DNA of 48,971 nucleotides from contig JBHIET010000019.1 of the NCBI GenBank assembly GCA_046760785.1, forward strand, positions 1-48,971, given 5' to 3'. The DNA comes from JBHIET01 sp046760785 (GTDB taxonomy: Bacteria > Chloroflexota > Anaerolineae > B4-G1). Within the stretch, counting starts at the first letter, position 1, and each line of letters begins with the position of its first letter. Shown in pieces: positions 1 to 8,700 of the stretch. Below the pieces are notes generated by a model that ran no database searches, was not told the DNA's origin, and saw nothing but the letters and a program-made list of their open reading frames with translations. Made by a program: the position numbers and the translations under genes.

Positions 1-95
1 AGCACCTTCGAGACTTCCGCAGTCTGGCAGTTTGAATTGCGAAAGGCTCTCTTACCGTAATGCGGGAAGAGGTAGGCAACATGCAGGAGGCGACG

Positions 96-890
96 ATGAA
101 GATAGACCTCAACTGTGACATGGGCGAGAGTTTCGGCCGCTACAGCCTGGGGAGCGATGCTGCTCTTATGTCCTACGTTACCTCAGCCAACATCGCCTGT
201 GGCCTTCACGCTGGCGACCCTCTGGTCATGGAGCGCACCGTGCGCCTGGCCCGGGAACACGGCGTGGGCATCGGCGCCCACCCGGGCTTCCCTGACCTGC
301 AGGGGTTTGGCCGTCGGGCGATGCAACTCGCCCCGGAAGAGGTCGAAGCTTTTGTGCTCTACCAGATCGGGGCTCTGGCCGCCTTTGCCAAAGCCGCCGG
401 GGCCGAATTGGTTCACGTCAAACCCCACGGAGCGCTGTACAACCTGGCAGCCAGAGACCGCCCCTTGGCCGAGGCCATCGTCCGGGCCGTGGCCCGCTTC
501 AGCCGTGGTTCGACTCCGCTCACCACAGGCCAGTTGATCCTGGTGGGCCTGGCCAATTCCCTGCTGGTCGAGGCTGGGCTGGAGGCTGGCTTGCCGGTGG
601 CCCGCGAGGCCTTCGCCGACCGGGCTTACGAGGCCGATGGCTCCCTGCGCTCCCGCCGGCTACCCGGCGCCGTGCTGGAAGATCCCGCCGAGGCTGCTGA
701 GCAGGCTGTGCGCATCGCCCAGGATGGGCTGGTGGTAGCCTACAGCGGTGAGGAGGTGCCGGTGCAGGCTGAGACCATCTGTCTGCACGGCGACACCTCC
801 ACAGCCCTGGCTATCGCCCAGGCAGTCCGTCAGGCCCTCACGACAGCCGGAGTGGAAGTAGTGCCGCTGACTACCTTTGTGGGTACGTGA
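96..890 (+). CDS. pxpA: 5-oxoprolinase subunit A (LamB/YcsF family)
   Basis: PxpA works with PxpB and PxpC in the ATP-dependent opening of 5-oxo-L-proline (pyroglutamate) to L-glutamate in the cytoplasm. The 264-residue protein opens with the family hallmark IDLNCDMGESFG and keeps IACGLHAGDP, IGAHPGFPD, HVKPHGALYN and a C-terminal ICLHGDT. The frame is open upstream to an ATG at 60, but ATG 96 is preferred: AGGAGG at 85-90 lies five bases before it and the conserved N-terminus starts there. It is the first gene of a four-gene run; pxpB begins on the base after its stop. Length and motifs match an intact enzyme. The family assignment is firm, and the activity is inferred from the complete pxpABC set. 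Confidence 0.95.
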   Translation: MKIDLNCDMGESFGRYSLGSDAALMSYVTSANIACGLHAGDPLVMERTVRLAREHGVGIGAHPGFPDLQGFGRRAMQLAPEEVEAFVLYQIGALAAFAKAAGAELVHVKPHGALYNLAARDRPLAEAIVRAVARFSRGSTPLTTGQLILVGLANSLLVEAGLEAGLPVAREAFADRAYEADGSLRSRRLPGAVLEDPAEAAEQAVRIAQDGLVVAYSGEEVPVQAETICLHGDTSTALAIAQAVRQALTTAGVEVVPLTTFVGT

Positions 891-1595
891 ATGCGCTACG
901 ATTCTCCCCGCCTCCTGCCAGCCGGCGACTCGGCACTGGTGGTCGAGTTCGGCGACGAGATCAGCGAAGAGGTGAACCACAAGGTTCACGCCCTCGCTTA
1001 CGCCCTGAAGCAAAACCCGCTTCCCGGCCTCGGTGAGGCCATCCCCACCTACCGTTCCCTCCTCATCAACTACGACTCCCTCCGCCTGTCCTGTGACGAG
1101 GTCAAAGCCTTGGTAACCGACCTCCTCCGGAAGTGCGAAGAAATCTCATTGCCCGAACCCAGGGTGGTCGAGATTCCGGTGGTTTACGGAGGGGAGTTCG
1201 GGCCCGACGTCGAGTTCGTAGCTGAGCACAATGGCCTCTCCGTTGAGGAGGTGGTGCGGCTTCATTCCGGTGCTATCTATACAGTCTACATGCTGGGTTT
1301 CACGCCTGGCTTCCCCTACCTGGGCGTACTACCAGAAGCCATCGCCACTCCGCGCCTTCCCACGCCCCGCAAGCTGGTGCCAGCAGGCTCAGTGGGCCTT
1401 GCCGGCTCCCAGACCGGCATCTACCCTATCGCCACCCCCGGCGGATGGCGACTGATTGGCAGGACGCCGGTCACACTATTCGACCCCACGCGCACCCCGC
1501 CAACCCTTCTGAGACCGGGAGATAAGGTGCGATTTGTGCCGATTCCGGCGGAGGAATTCCAAACCCTGATGGAGGGAGCAGAGAGTGGTGCTTGA
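891..1595 (+). CDS. pxpB: 5-oxoprolinase subunit B (KipI/AHS1 family)
   Basis: This 234-residue protein is the AHS1-type partner of PxpC in the bacterial 5-oxoprolinase. The family was first known as Bacillus KipI, an inhibitor of the KinA kinase. The diagnostic C-terminal block is intact: MLGFTPGFPYLG near residue 140, then PRLPTPRKLVPAGSVG, GIYPIATPGGW and a final LRPGDKVRF. The N-terminal half carries GDSALVVEFGD. ATG 891 directly follows the pxpA stop, so the two are probably translationally coupled. The 3' end overlaps pxpC by 11 bases. Confidence 0.94.
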   Translation: MRYDSPRLLPAGDSALVVEFGDEISEEVNHKVHALAYALKQNPLPGLGEAIPTYRSLLINYDSLRLSCDEVKALVTDLLRKCEEISLPEPRVVEIPVVYGGEFGPDVEFVAEHNGLSVEEVVRLHSGAIYTVYMLGFTPGFPYLGVLPEAIATPRLPTPRKLVPAGSVGLAGSQTGIYPIATPGGWRLIGRTPVTLFDPTRTPPTLLRPGDKVRFVPIPAEEFQTLMEGAESGA

Positions 1596-2523
1596 AGTTC
1601 TGGCGGGGGGCCTGCTCACCACTGTTCAGGATCTGGGACGGTATGGCTACGAGCGATACGGTGTCCCCGTCGCCGGAGCGATGGATCAATTCGCACTGCG
1701 GGCCGCCAATCTCCTGGTGGGCAACCCCCCGGACGCGGCCGCTCTGGAGGTAACCATCACCGGCCCCACGTTGAGAGCTAGCGACAAATGCCTGATTGCA
1801 GCAACCGGCGCCGACCTGGCCCTGCGGGTGAACGGCTGGAAAATGTCCCCCTGGATGGCGATTTTCGTGCGCAAGGGCTGGATGATCGAGTTTGGCGGTC
1901 GTAAGACTGGATGCCGCGCTTACCTTGCAGTGGCAGGAGGGATTGACGTAACACCCGTCATGGGGTCCCGGTCAACCTACCTGAGCGGCGCTTTCGGAGG
2001 GTTCAAGGGCCGCCTGCTTCGCCAGGGCGATCTCATCCCTCTAGGTGAGGTGTCTTTCCATCTCCCCAGCCTGGCCGGCCGGTCGTTTCCGTCCAATCTC
2101 ATCCCCGACTACGGCGACGTGCCTGAGATACACGTCGTGCTCGGCCCCCAGGATGACTACTTCACCGATGAGGGAATCGCGGCTTTCTTATCCGGCGAGT
2201 ACCAGGTCAGCCCCACGTCCGACCGAATGGGCTATCGCCTCCAGGGGCCGGAGATAGCTCACAAAGAGCGGGCGGACATCATCTCTGATGGGATCGCACT
2301 GGGCTCGGTACAGGTCCCCGCCGACAGGCAACCCATCGTGATGATGGCCGATCATCAGACGACCGGTGGATACCCCAAGATCGCCACCGTCATCAGCGCC
2401 GACATTCCCCTGCTGGCCCAGTGTATGCCCGGCCAGAGTACGGTCACGTTCGAGGCCGTCAGCGTTGAAGAAGCCCAACTGCGCTACCGGAGGGTGATGA
2501 AAGCCCTGGAGGAGGCGCTATGA
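1585..2523 (+). CDS. pxpC: 5-oxoprolinase subunit C (KipA/AHS2 family)
   Basis: This is the AHS2/urea-amidolyase-like subunit of 5-oxoprolinase, 312 residues and normal for the family. Visible motifs are TVQDLGRYGYERYGVPVAGA near residue 13, GNPPDAAALE, a middle YLAVAGGIDV..MGSRSTY block, and DRMGYRLQGP followed by a late ISDGIALGSVQVPADRQPI (about residues 230-250). Start is GTG 1585 (GTG 1588 is also possible), with GGAGGG at 1571-1576 upstream inside pxpB. The 11-base overlap with pxpB and 4-base overlap with the next gene indicate one transcript. Confidence 0.94.
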   Translation: MVLEVLAGGLLTTVQDLGRYGYERYGVPVAGAMDQFALRAANLLVGNPPDAAALEVTITGPTLRASDKCLIAATGADLALRVNGWKMSPWMAIFVRKGWMIEFGGRKTGCRAYLAVAGGIDVTPVMGSRSTYLSGAFGGFKGRLLRQGDLIPLGEVSFHLPSLAGRSFPSNLIPDYGDVPEIHVVLGPQDDYFTDEGIAAFLSGEYQVSPTSDRMGYRLQGPEIAHKERADIISDGIALGSVQVPADRQPIVMMADHQTTGGYPKIATVISADIPLLAQCMPGQSTVTFEAVSVEEAQLRYRRVMKALEEAL

Positions 2524-3299
2524 ATACTCTACCCCCTCAGGAGGTGCGGGCTCTGTTCAGAGAAGGAAGCTTGAGCGGGCCGACGGCGGGTCTGGCAAGC
2601 GGTTACGCTCAAGCCAATCTCGTCATCCTGCCGCAGGAGTGGGCCTACGAGTTTCTGCTCTTCTGCCAGCGCAACCCCAAGCCCTGTCCCCTGTTAGAGG
2701 CCCTGGATGTCGGTTCCCCCTACCCGGTCACGATGGCATCGGGGGCGGATCTCCGCACCGATCTGCCCAGGTATCGGATCTATCGCCATGGGGAACTCGA
2801 GGCCGAGGTGACGGAGATCACAGGCTATTGGCAGGATGACCTGGTATCCTTCCTCCTGGGCTGCAGTTTCACCTTCGAGGCGGCCCTTCTGGCTGCTGGC
2901 ATCCCCGTGCGACACATTGACGAGAAGTGCAACGTGCCAATGTACATCACGGATATCGAGTGTGCGCCGGCCGGTCGCTTTCGTGGGCCGATGGTTGTGA
3001 CCATGCGACCCATTCCCGTCGAGAAGGTGGTCAGGGCCGTGCAGGTGACCACCCACTATCCCAGAATGCACGGCGCTCCGGTTCACGTCGGCCCCCCGTC
3101 CGCCATCGGCATTGATGACCTGAGCCAGCCGGACTTCGGCGACCCGGTCACGATTGGGGAGGAGGAGATGCCCCTCTTCTGGGCCTGCGGCGTGACTCCT
3201 CAAGTGGTGGCCAGGGAGGCAAGACCCGACCTGATGATCACCCACGCTCCCGGCCATATGTTCATCACCGACATTCGCCATGAGGAATTCCTGGAGTGA
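2520..3299 (+). CDS. D-glutamate cyclase family protein (YcsI/DUF1445)
   Basis: The 259-residue product belongs to the YcsI/DUF1445 family, often labelled putative hydro-lyase. Its mitochondrial homologue DGLUCY converts D-glutamate to 5-oxo-D-proline. Family features seen are TAGLASGYAQANLVILP near residue 22, the FLLGCSFTFE block, the CNVPMY segment, MVVTMRPIP, and a late FWACGVTPQ..ITHAPGHMFITD block. The length is normal. It starts within the pxpC stop (ATGA overlap), so it is cotranscribed with 5-oxoprolinase. That context fits a cyclase feeding 5-oxoproline into PxpABC, although the stereochemistry would still have to be reconciled. Activity is inferred and not shown by sequence alone. 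Confidence 0.87.
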   Translation: MNTLPPQEVRALFREGSLSGPTAGLASGYAQANLVILPQEWAYEFLLFCQRNPKPCPLLEALDVGSPYPVTMASGADLRTDLPRYRIYRHGELEAEVTEITGYWQDDLVSFLLGCSFTFEAALLAAGIPVRHIDEKCNVPMYITDIECAPAGRFRGPMVVTMRPIPVEKVVRAVQVTTHYPRMHGAPVHVGPPSAIGIDDLSQPDFGDPVTIGEEEMPLFWACGVTPQVVAREARPDLMITHAPGHMFITDIRHEEFLE

Positions 3300-3330
3300 T
3301 CGTAACATAGGGCCCGCGGAGCGGGAGCGG

Positions 3331-3495
3331 ATGTCGTCGGAGTTGGCCGAGATCGAGGCCCGCAGCGAAAGCCTCCTGGCAGGGGGGGTCGCCCAGAAGG
3401 CCCCGCTCCACGTCGTCCAGCGGGAGCGGGGCAGGCTGGCCGACCTGCAAACCGAGCAAGCCAGGCTAAAAGAGCGGCTGGTAGCGCTGGAGTAG
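3331..3495 (+). CDS. small coiled-coil hypothetical protein
   Basis: A 54-residue ORF from ATG 3331 fills the gap between the cyclase gene and the glycosyltransferase. It is rich in Glu, Arg, Leu and Ala, with heptad-like spacing toward the end (RERGRLADLQTEQARLKERL), and would form a short coiled coil. No clear Shine-Dalgarno sequence precedes the ATG. An in-frame extension back to 3280 is possible but would overlap the upstream gene. I do not recognise a family. It could be a genuine microprotein or an ORF open by chance in GC-rich DNA. Confidence 0.4.
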   Translation: MSSELAEIEARSESLLAGGVAQKAPLHVVQRERGRLADLQTEQARLKERLVALE

Positions 3496-3506
3496 GGGAG
3501 CGCCAG

Positions 3507-5192
3507 GTGAACGAGTCAGACGTGGCAGACCCAGGCACGCTGCGGTTTGGAGTGGCGGCAGCCCTCGTCTTCCTGGTCGTGGGCCTGGCGGTGTTGGACG
3601 GCTATGGACTGGCCTGGGATGATGCGGAGAACCTGCTCACAGGCGAGCACTACGTCCGCTTCTTCACCACCTGGGACTGGAGCTGGCTGGACTTTCCGCG
3701 CTACAACGAAATTTACGCCACCAGTCCAGACCCTCCCCCGCTCTACAACCAGCACTTTCAGGCCGCCGAACGGTATCCTCCAGTGGCCAATATGGTCGCC
3801 GTGCTGACGCACGCGCTGTTCACCGAGCGACTGGGTTGGCTGGCCGATACCGACGGCTACCATGTGGGCGTGCTGCTCTTCGGCAGTCTGGCCGTCCTGG
3901 TGACAGTGGCCTTCACCTGGCAGGCGTTCGGCCCTCTGGCCGGTTGGGCTGCCACCCTGGCCCTGGCGCTGTACCCCCTGTTCCTGGAGCACGCCCACCT
4001 CAACCTAAAGGATGTGCCCTTTGCCGCGTTGGTGCTGCTGGCCGTGTGGGCGTACTGGAGGGCCGTCGAGATGCAGCGTTGGAGATGGCTGTGCCTCTCA
4101 ATCTGCGCCACCGGACTGGCACTGGGCACGCGGCTAATAGCCGCCGAGGTGTGGGGAGTGATGGGGCTGGCCTACTTGCCTGCCGGGTGGAACTGGCTGC
4201 GCCGCTGGATACGCGAGCGGCGGTGGCACGTGCCGCCTCTCGCCCTGCGCTGGCTTCTGCCGCACGTGCCGTTGTCCACCCTGGTCTTCCTGGCCGTCTG
4301 GCCCTGGCTGTGGCCCGATCCGCTGGGGAGGGTGCGCGCACACGTGGAGTACTCCCGCAACGTGGTGCGGGGCATGCGGGTGCTTTACGCCGGGGAGATC
4401 TGGCAGGCGGGGCAGACGCTCCCCTGGCACTACACGCTCGTCATTTTTCTGCTGACGACGCCTCTCCTGACGCTCTTCCTGGGCAGCCTGGGAGCGGGAG
4501 TGGCGCTGAAACGGGGGGTGCGTAGCCGCAACGCAGCCGCGCTGATCTTGCTGGTGCTCTTCCTCCTCGCCCTGGCACGCAGCAGTTGGCCCACCCTCCC
4601 CCAGTACGACGGCACGCGGCACATGATGGACGGCATCGTCGCCTTAGCCGGCCTGTGTGGGCTGGGAGCTGACGTGCTCTGGCGCTGGCTCCGCCAGCGC
4701 TGGCCTCGCTTCACGCTATCCAGGAAAGCGTGGATGAGTATCCTGGTGTTGGCCTATCTCCCGCTGGTCGTGCAGTTGTACCGGCTGCATCCCTACGAAG
4801 GGGTATACTACAATCTCCTGGCCGGTGGTGTGCGGGGCACGGCCGGACGCTATCCCCAGGAATACTGGGGTAGTTCATTCCGCGCGGGTTGTGAATGGAT
4901 CAACGAAAACCTGCCGGAGGGCGCGGTCGTACTCACCCGCGTCGGTGGGCGCTCGGCCCGCTACTACCTGCGCCCTGAGGTGCAGCGCATCGCGGATGAG
5001 GACCTCCCGTACTTGCCACCCGACCAGGTTGTGTACGTGATGTACATCACCCGTGTGGACAAGTATGGCCCGATAGCGACCTTCGCCGACACTTATCTAG
5101 TCCCCATCTACGCAGTGAGCGTGGAGGGAGTGCCGCTGTTGAAAATAGTGCGCACCGACGCAGGCACGCTGCTACAGGGCGTGTCCAATTGA
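3507..5192 (+). CDS. PMT/ArnT-type membrane glycosyltransferase
   Basis: A 561-residue polytopic membrane protein of the GT-C (GT39/GT83-like) fold, probably transferring a sugar from a polyprenyl-phosphate donor on the outer face of the membrane. TM1 (residues 14-32) is followed by an external loop with the acidic pair D38-D39 in GLAWDDAEN, the usual catalytic position. A second conserved loop has HAHLNLKDVPF (about residue 165). Around ten hydrophobic spans follow, then a soluble C-terminal domain (about 450-561). Start is GTG 3507 with GGGGAG just upstream. The acceptor is unknown. Two further proteins of this class lie at 11233-13185 and 38846-40969. Confidence 0.85.
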   Translation: MNESDVADPGTLRFGVAAALVFLVVGLAVLDGYGLAWDDAENLLTGEHYVRFFTTWDWSWLDFPRYNEIYATSPDPPPLYNQHFQAAERYPPVANMVAVLTHALFTERLGWLADTDGYHVGVLLFGSLAVLVTVAFTWQAFGPLAGWAATLALALYPLFLEHAHLNLKDVPFAALVLLAVWAYWRAVEMQRWRWLCLSICATGLALGTRLIAAEVWGVMGLAYLPAGWNWLRRWIRERRWHVPPLALRWLLPHVPLSTLVFLAVWPWLWPDPLGRVRAHVEYSRNVVRGMRVLYAGEIWQAGQTLPWHYTLVIFLLTTPLLTLFLGSLGAGVALKRGVRSRNAAALILLVLFLLALARSSWPTLPQYDGTRHMMDGIVALAGLCGLGADVLWRWLRQRWPRFTLSRKAWMSILVLAYLPLVVQLYRLHPYEGVYYNLLAGGVRGTAGRYPQEYWGSSFRAGCEWINENLPEGAVVLTRVGGRSARYYLRPEVQRIADEDLPYLPPDQVVYVMYITRVDKYGPIATFADTYLVPIYAVSVEGVPLLKIVRTDAGTLLQGVSN

Positions 5193-5228
5193 CAACGCCA
5201 GCCGGTCGAAGCTAGAGCCTACTCTCCA

Positions 5229-7181
5229 CTACTGTCCTGCACCCTGCGTCACGTCAAACGCCTCAATGTTCCAGAGATCCACGTCCTCGCTGGGATCCAA
5301 GATCACGCCGCCCACCTCCGGGCGCGTGGCGACCAGTTTGGGCACGAAGTAGAGTGGCAGCACAGGCAGATCTTGAGAAAAGATGCGCTGTGCCCGACGG
5401 TGGAAGCGAATGTACGCTTCCATTCCGGGCAGTGTGTCCAACGCCGCTTGGCAAGCTGCGTCATAGTCGGCACTGGCGTAGCCAGGGTTATTGCTCGCGG
5501 CCCACCAGTTTTCAGGCCCTGGAACCTCGGCGGAGAGATAGAGCCAGCACGGCGCGTCAAGATCGTTCAACCAGGAGAATAGCGCCAGGTCGAACTGGCG
5601 TCCGAGGACCGGGCCGTCAGGGCCGTCGGCAAAGAACTCCTCGTCAGGGAAATATTGCACTGCCAACCCGATGCCACAGGCCGCCAGATTCTCGACCAGA
5701 ATGGCCGCCGTCCGCTCGTGGGGCGGGTCGCCGCTGGTGGTGAACAGAGTGACGGTGAAGGGTGTGCGGTTGACGATGCCTGCCACACCATGGGCCTCCC
5801 GAACGCCATCCCCGTCTTCATCTCGCCAGCCCACCTCTTCTAACAAGGACTGACCACTGGCTGGGTCGTAGTCCCAGCGATGGACTTGTCTGTCTGCGTA
5901 CAGTGGGTGCTCAGGGGGGACGTAACTGTGGGCGACGGCGACTTCACCGTAGGGGAACGCTTCACTCGCGATGCGCTCACGGTCAACGCACAGCGCGACG
6001 GCCTGGCGCACCCGCTCGTCCCCGAAGAAATCCGGGCGATTCACCCAACTGGCTGGCTCGATCCCGAAATCCAGATGCTCCCACTCGCTGCTGAGGGATG
6101 AGACCAACTTGACCGTGCCAGCATCGGCGGCCTCTAACAGCGGCGCAAGATCCCCGCTCTCGATTATGTCCCGAGCGATGAGGTCGCATTCGCCCACCGC
6201 GAGCAGATCAAGCGCCTGCCGGAGATCAGGAACGAAGCGAAAAGTGACGCGGTCGAGGTAAGGTAGACCTTCCGCAGCGCGGAAGTAGTGGGGGTTACGC
6301 ACTAGCGTGATGTAGTTGCCCTCCACCCACTCCTCGACGACAAAGGGGCCCCAGCCCAGCGGTTTGCGGTGCGCGACCTCCGCGCTGAGCAACTGATCGG
6401 CGTCGGCCACCCCCCACACGTGCCGGGGCAGCGGGTGGTAGAAGGGGCGATACGAGTAGAAGGTGTCCCGATAGCCGGGGACACCTGTCCAGACGACCGT
6501 GTGCTCGTCCACGACGTCATAACTGCGGGTGCGATCCCGGGCAAACCGCAGGGTAGGATTGTCAAACTCACCGGCCAGCTCAAAGGAATAGCGGGAGTCG
6601 TCGGCGGTCAGCGGCTGACCATCCGCCCAGGTCACGTCGGCTCGCAGCGTGAATGTCACCACCATCTGCGTCATCGTGACCACCCCGCTCTCAAACGTGG
6701 CTTCATGATCATCGGCGTCAAAGATGGTGACGCCGGGGAGTAGATCCACTGCCAAGCCATTGACATCCACGACCTTGTCACCCTCCTCAACCCGGACAGT
6801 CTGCAGGACAGCGTCCCCGTCGGCCAGGCTGGGTAGTTTCTCCAGGATCACGGGCTGGAACTGATACCCACGGGTGTCAATCGGGCCCTCGTAGACCCCG
6901 GCCAGCACGTTGCGGGCGGCGCGCGATGGCCTGCCGTAGATGAAGAGCGTGTTCGGCTCAAGAGCCTGGCAGATGGTGAATTCCTTGGGAGGCAGCGGGG
7001 TCGGCACGTTGGTAGGGGTCGTGGTGGGTGTGCCAGGAGAAGGCGTGGAGGGCGATAGAGGAGAAGCCAACGAAGGCAACACAAAGACGGAATCAAGATC
7101 ATTGGTCACTAGCAGAGCTCCCAACGTTGCCCCAAAGGCCAAAAACACCAAAGCTGCAGCTATCCATTTACCACGTGCCAT
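5229..7181 (-). CDS. ABC transporter solute-binding protein, family 5 (peptide/oligopeptide type)
   Basis: A 650-residue extracytoplasmic binding protein of the DppA/OppA class. Residues 1-25 form a signal or anchor helix without an obvious lipobox Cys, followed by a Ser/Thr/Pro-rich linker (about 38-65). The mature domain has family features: ITLVRNPHYF, the VRQAVALCVDRERIA block near residue 385, LLEEVGWRDEDGDGVRE near 450, and a C-terminal FHRRAQRIFSQDLPVLPLY. No permease or ATPase gene is nearby, so it is an orphan in this window. It starts 29 bases after the proS stop; GGAGG lies about 11 bases before the ATG. The ligand is probably a peptide but cannot be read from sequence. Confidence 0.9.
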   Translation of the reverse strand: MARGKWIAAALVFLAFGATLGALLVTNDLDSVFVLPSLASPLSPSTPSPGTPTTTPTNVPTPLPPKEFTICQALEPNTLFIYGRPSRAARNVLAGVYEGPIDTRGYQFQPVILEKLPSLADGDAVLQTVRVEEGDKVVDVNGLAVDLLPGVTIFDADDHEATFESGVVTMTQMVVTFTLRADVTWADGQPLTADDSRYSFELAGEFDNPTLRFARDRTRSYDVVDEHTVVWTGVPGYRDTFYSYRPFYHPLPRHVWGVADADQLLSAEVAHRKPLGWGPFVVEEWVEGNYITLVRNPHYFRAAEGLPYLDRVTFRFVPDLRQALDLLAVGECDLIARDIIESGDLAPLLEAADAGTVKLVSSLSSEWEHLDFGIEPASWVNRPDFFGDERVRQAVALCVDRERIASEAFPYGEVAVAHSYVPPEHPLYADRQVHRWDYDPASGQSLLEEVGWRDEDGDGVREAHGVAGIVNRTPFTVTLFTTSGDPPHERTAAILVENLAACGIGLAVQYFPDEEFFADGPDGPVLGRQFDLALFSWLNDLDAPCWLYLSAEVPGPENWWAASNNPGYASADYDAACQAALDTLPGMEAYIRFHRRAQRIFSQDLPVLPLYFVPKLVATRPEVGGVILDPSEDVDLWNIEAFDVTQGAGQ

Positions 7182-7210
7182 GCGACTTCAATCCTCCAAT
7201 CTTGCGATCC

Positions 7211-8695
7211 TCAGTAGGCCCGCGCAAAGATAGCCCGTTCACTGGCCTCTTTTCCGCAGCGAATGCACGTCCCTCTCCCCTGTTCCTGCTCCAGCGCTGC
7301 GCCCTGAGCGCTCACGCCGAAGGCCTGCCGAAGGGGGATGCACCGCACCGTGGCCTTGGTATCCTCCTTGATTTGTGCTTCGCAGTGTGGGTCCCCGCAC
7401 CACCAGGAATAGGCGAAGCCCTCAGACACCGCCCCCTTGAACTCGGCGTAGTCCTTAGGATTGTACGTATGCGCCTCGCGGAACTCAAGCGCGCGCCGGT
7501 AGAGGTTGGCCTGGATCGTCGCCAACATCTCCTGCACTTTTTCCGCCAACCCACCCAACGGTACGCCGCTCTTCCCCTCGCGCGAGCTCAGTCGAGCCGC
7601 GCTCAGCCGAACGGCCAATGTCACCTGCTCTCGCTCCACGTCCCGGGGGCCGATCTCAATTCGCAGCGGCACGCCTCGCATCTCCCAGTCGTTGAACTTC
7701 CAGCCGGGCGAATACTCTTCACGGTCGTCCACGTACACGCGCACGTCGTCGCCCAACAGCGCCTCCACTTGGGTAGCCACTTCAGATACTCTCGCCCGCT
7801 CGTCCTCGTTCTTCCATATAGGGACAATGACGACCTGGATAGGGGCCAGTACGGGCGGCAGGATCAACCCCTGATCGTCCCCATGCGCCATTACCACCGC
7901 TCCCACCATACGTGTGCTGACGCCCCAACTGGTCGTCCACACGTGTTGAAGTTCATTGTTCTCGTCGAGGAATTTGATGTCGAACGCCTTGGCGAAGTTC
8001 TGTCCAAGAAAGTGGCTGGTGCCCGCCTGGAGCGCCTTGCGGTCTCCCATCATTGCCTCAATAGTATAACTGGTCACCGCGCCAGCGAATTTCTCGCTCT
8101 CACTCTTGCGGCCGGGGATGACCGGGATAGCAGCATCCTCGACCGCGAACGCGGTATAGACGTCGAGTATCCGCAACGTCTCTTCCATTGCCTCCTCGGC
8201 GGTGGCGTGGGCCGTGTGTCCCTCTTGCCACAGGAACTCCATTGTGCGCAGGAACAGCCGGGTACGCATCTCCCAGCGCACCACGTTGGCCCACTGATTG
8301 ATCAGCAGGGGTAGGTCACGGTAGGACTGAATCCACTTGGCATACATGTGGCCGATGATCGTCTCCGAGGTGGGACGCACGACCAGGGGTTCCTCCAGCT
8401 TTTTGCCTCCACCGATGGTGACGACGGCCAACTCGGGGGCGAAGCCCTCCACGTGTTGCGCCTCTTTGTGGATGAAACTCAGCGGGATGAAGAGGGGAAA
8501 GTAGGCGTTGACGTGACCGGTGGCCTTAAAGCGCCGGTCTAGCCCGGCTTTGATGTTCTCCCACAGCGCGTAGCCGTAGGGTTTGATCACCATGCAGCCC
8601 TTGACAGGAGCGTAATCGGCCAGATCGGCCATCTGAACGACATCCGTGTACCAGCGGGAATAGTCCTCGCTGCGGGGGGTGACTTTGTCAGCCAT
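7211..8695 (-). CDS. proS: prolyl-tRNA synthetase, type 3 (archaeal/eukaryotic-like)
   Basis: Class II synthetase charging tRNA-Pro, 494 residues, of the short type that lacks the bacterial editing insertion. RPTSE sits at 107-111, FLRTMEFLWQEGHTAH at 148-163, and the anticodon-binding domain follows from about residue 285. The C-terminal zinc-type domain has CGDPHC and CIRCGK and ends in the usual aromatic Tyr (IFARAY). An apparent extra segment at about residues 453-465 (RQAFGVSAQGA) is encoded by a palindromic repeat and interrupts this last domain just before CIRC. No Shine-Dalgarno sequence is evident before ATG 8695. The downstream binding-protein gene is only 29 bases away. Confidence 0.95.
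   Translation of the reverse strand: MADKVTPRSEDYSRWYTDVVQMADLADYAPVKGCMVIKPYGYALWENIKAGLDRRFKATGHVNAYFPLFIPLSFIHKEAQHVEGFAPELAVVTIGGGKKLEEPLVVRPTSETIIGHMYAKWIQSYRDLPLLINQWANVVRWEMRTRLFLRTMEFLWQEGHTAHATAEEAMEETLRILDVYTAFAVEDAAIPVIPGRKSESEKFAGAVTSYTIEAMMGDRKALQAGTSHFLGQNFAKAFDIKFLDENNELQHVWTTSWGVSTRMVGAVVMAHGDDQGLILPPVLAPIQVVIVPIWKNEDERARVSEVATQVEALLGDDVRVYVDDREEYSPGWKFNDWEMRGVPLRIEIGPRDVEREQVTLAVRLSAARLSSREGKSGVPLGGLAEKVQEMLATIQANLYRRALEFREAHTYNPKDYAEFKGAVSEGFAYSWWCGDPHCEAQIKEDTKATVRCIPLRQAFGVSAQGAALEQEQGRGTCIRCGKEASERAIFARAY
7301..7336. repeat. palindromic coding insertion in proS
   Basis: The segment reads GCCCTGAGCGCTCACGCCGA then AGGCCTGCCGAAGG. It contains the perfect palindrome TGAGCGCTCA and resembles the CTGAGCCTGCCGAAGG elements at 44890-44912 and 45288-45308. 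It keeps the proS frame and adds about a dozen residues in front of the last Cys pair of the zinc domain. Confidence 0.5.
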
Positions 8696-8700
8696 TCAAT

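Noticed and set aside
7028..8314. 428-codon plus-strand ORF opposite proS
   Set aside because: It is antisense to proS and the binding-protein gene; its length reflects GC-rich codon use and its translation is not protein-like.
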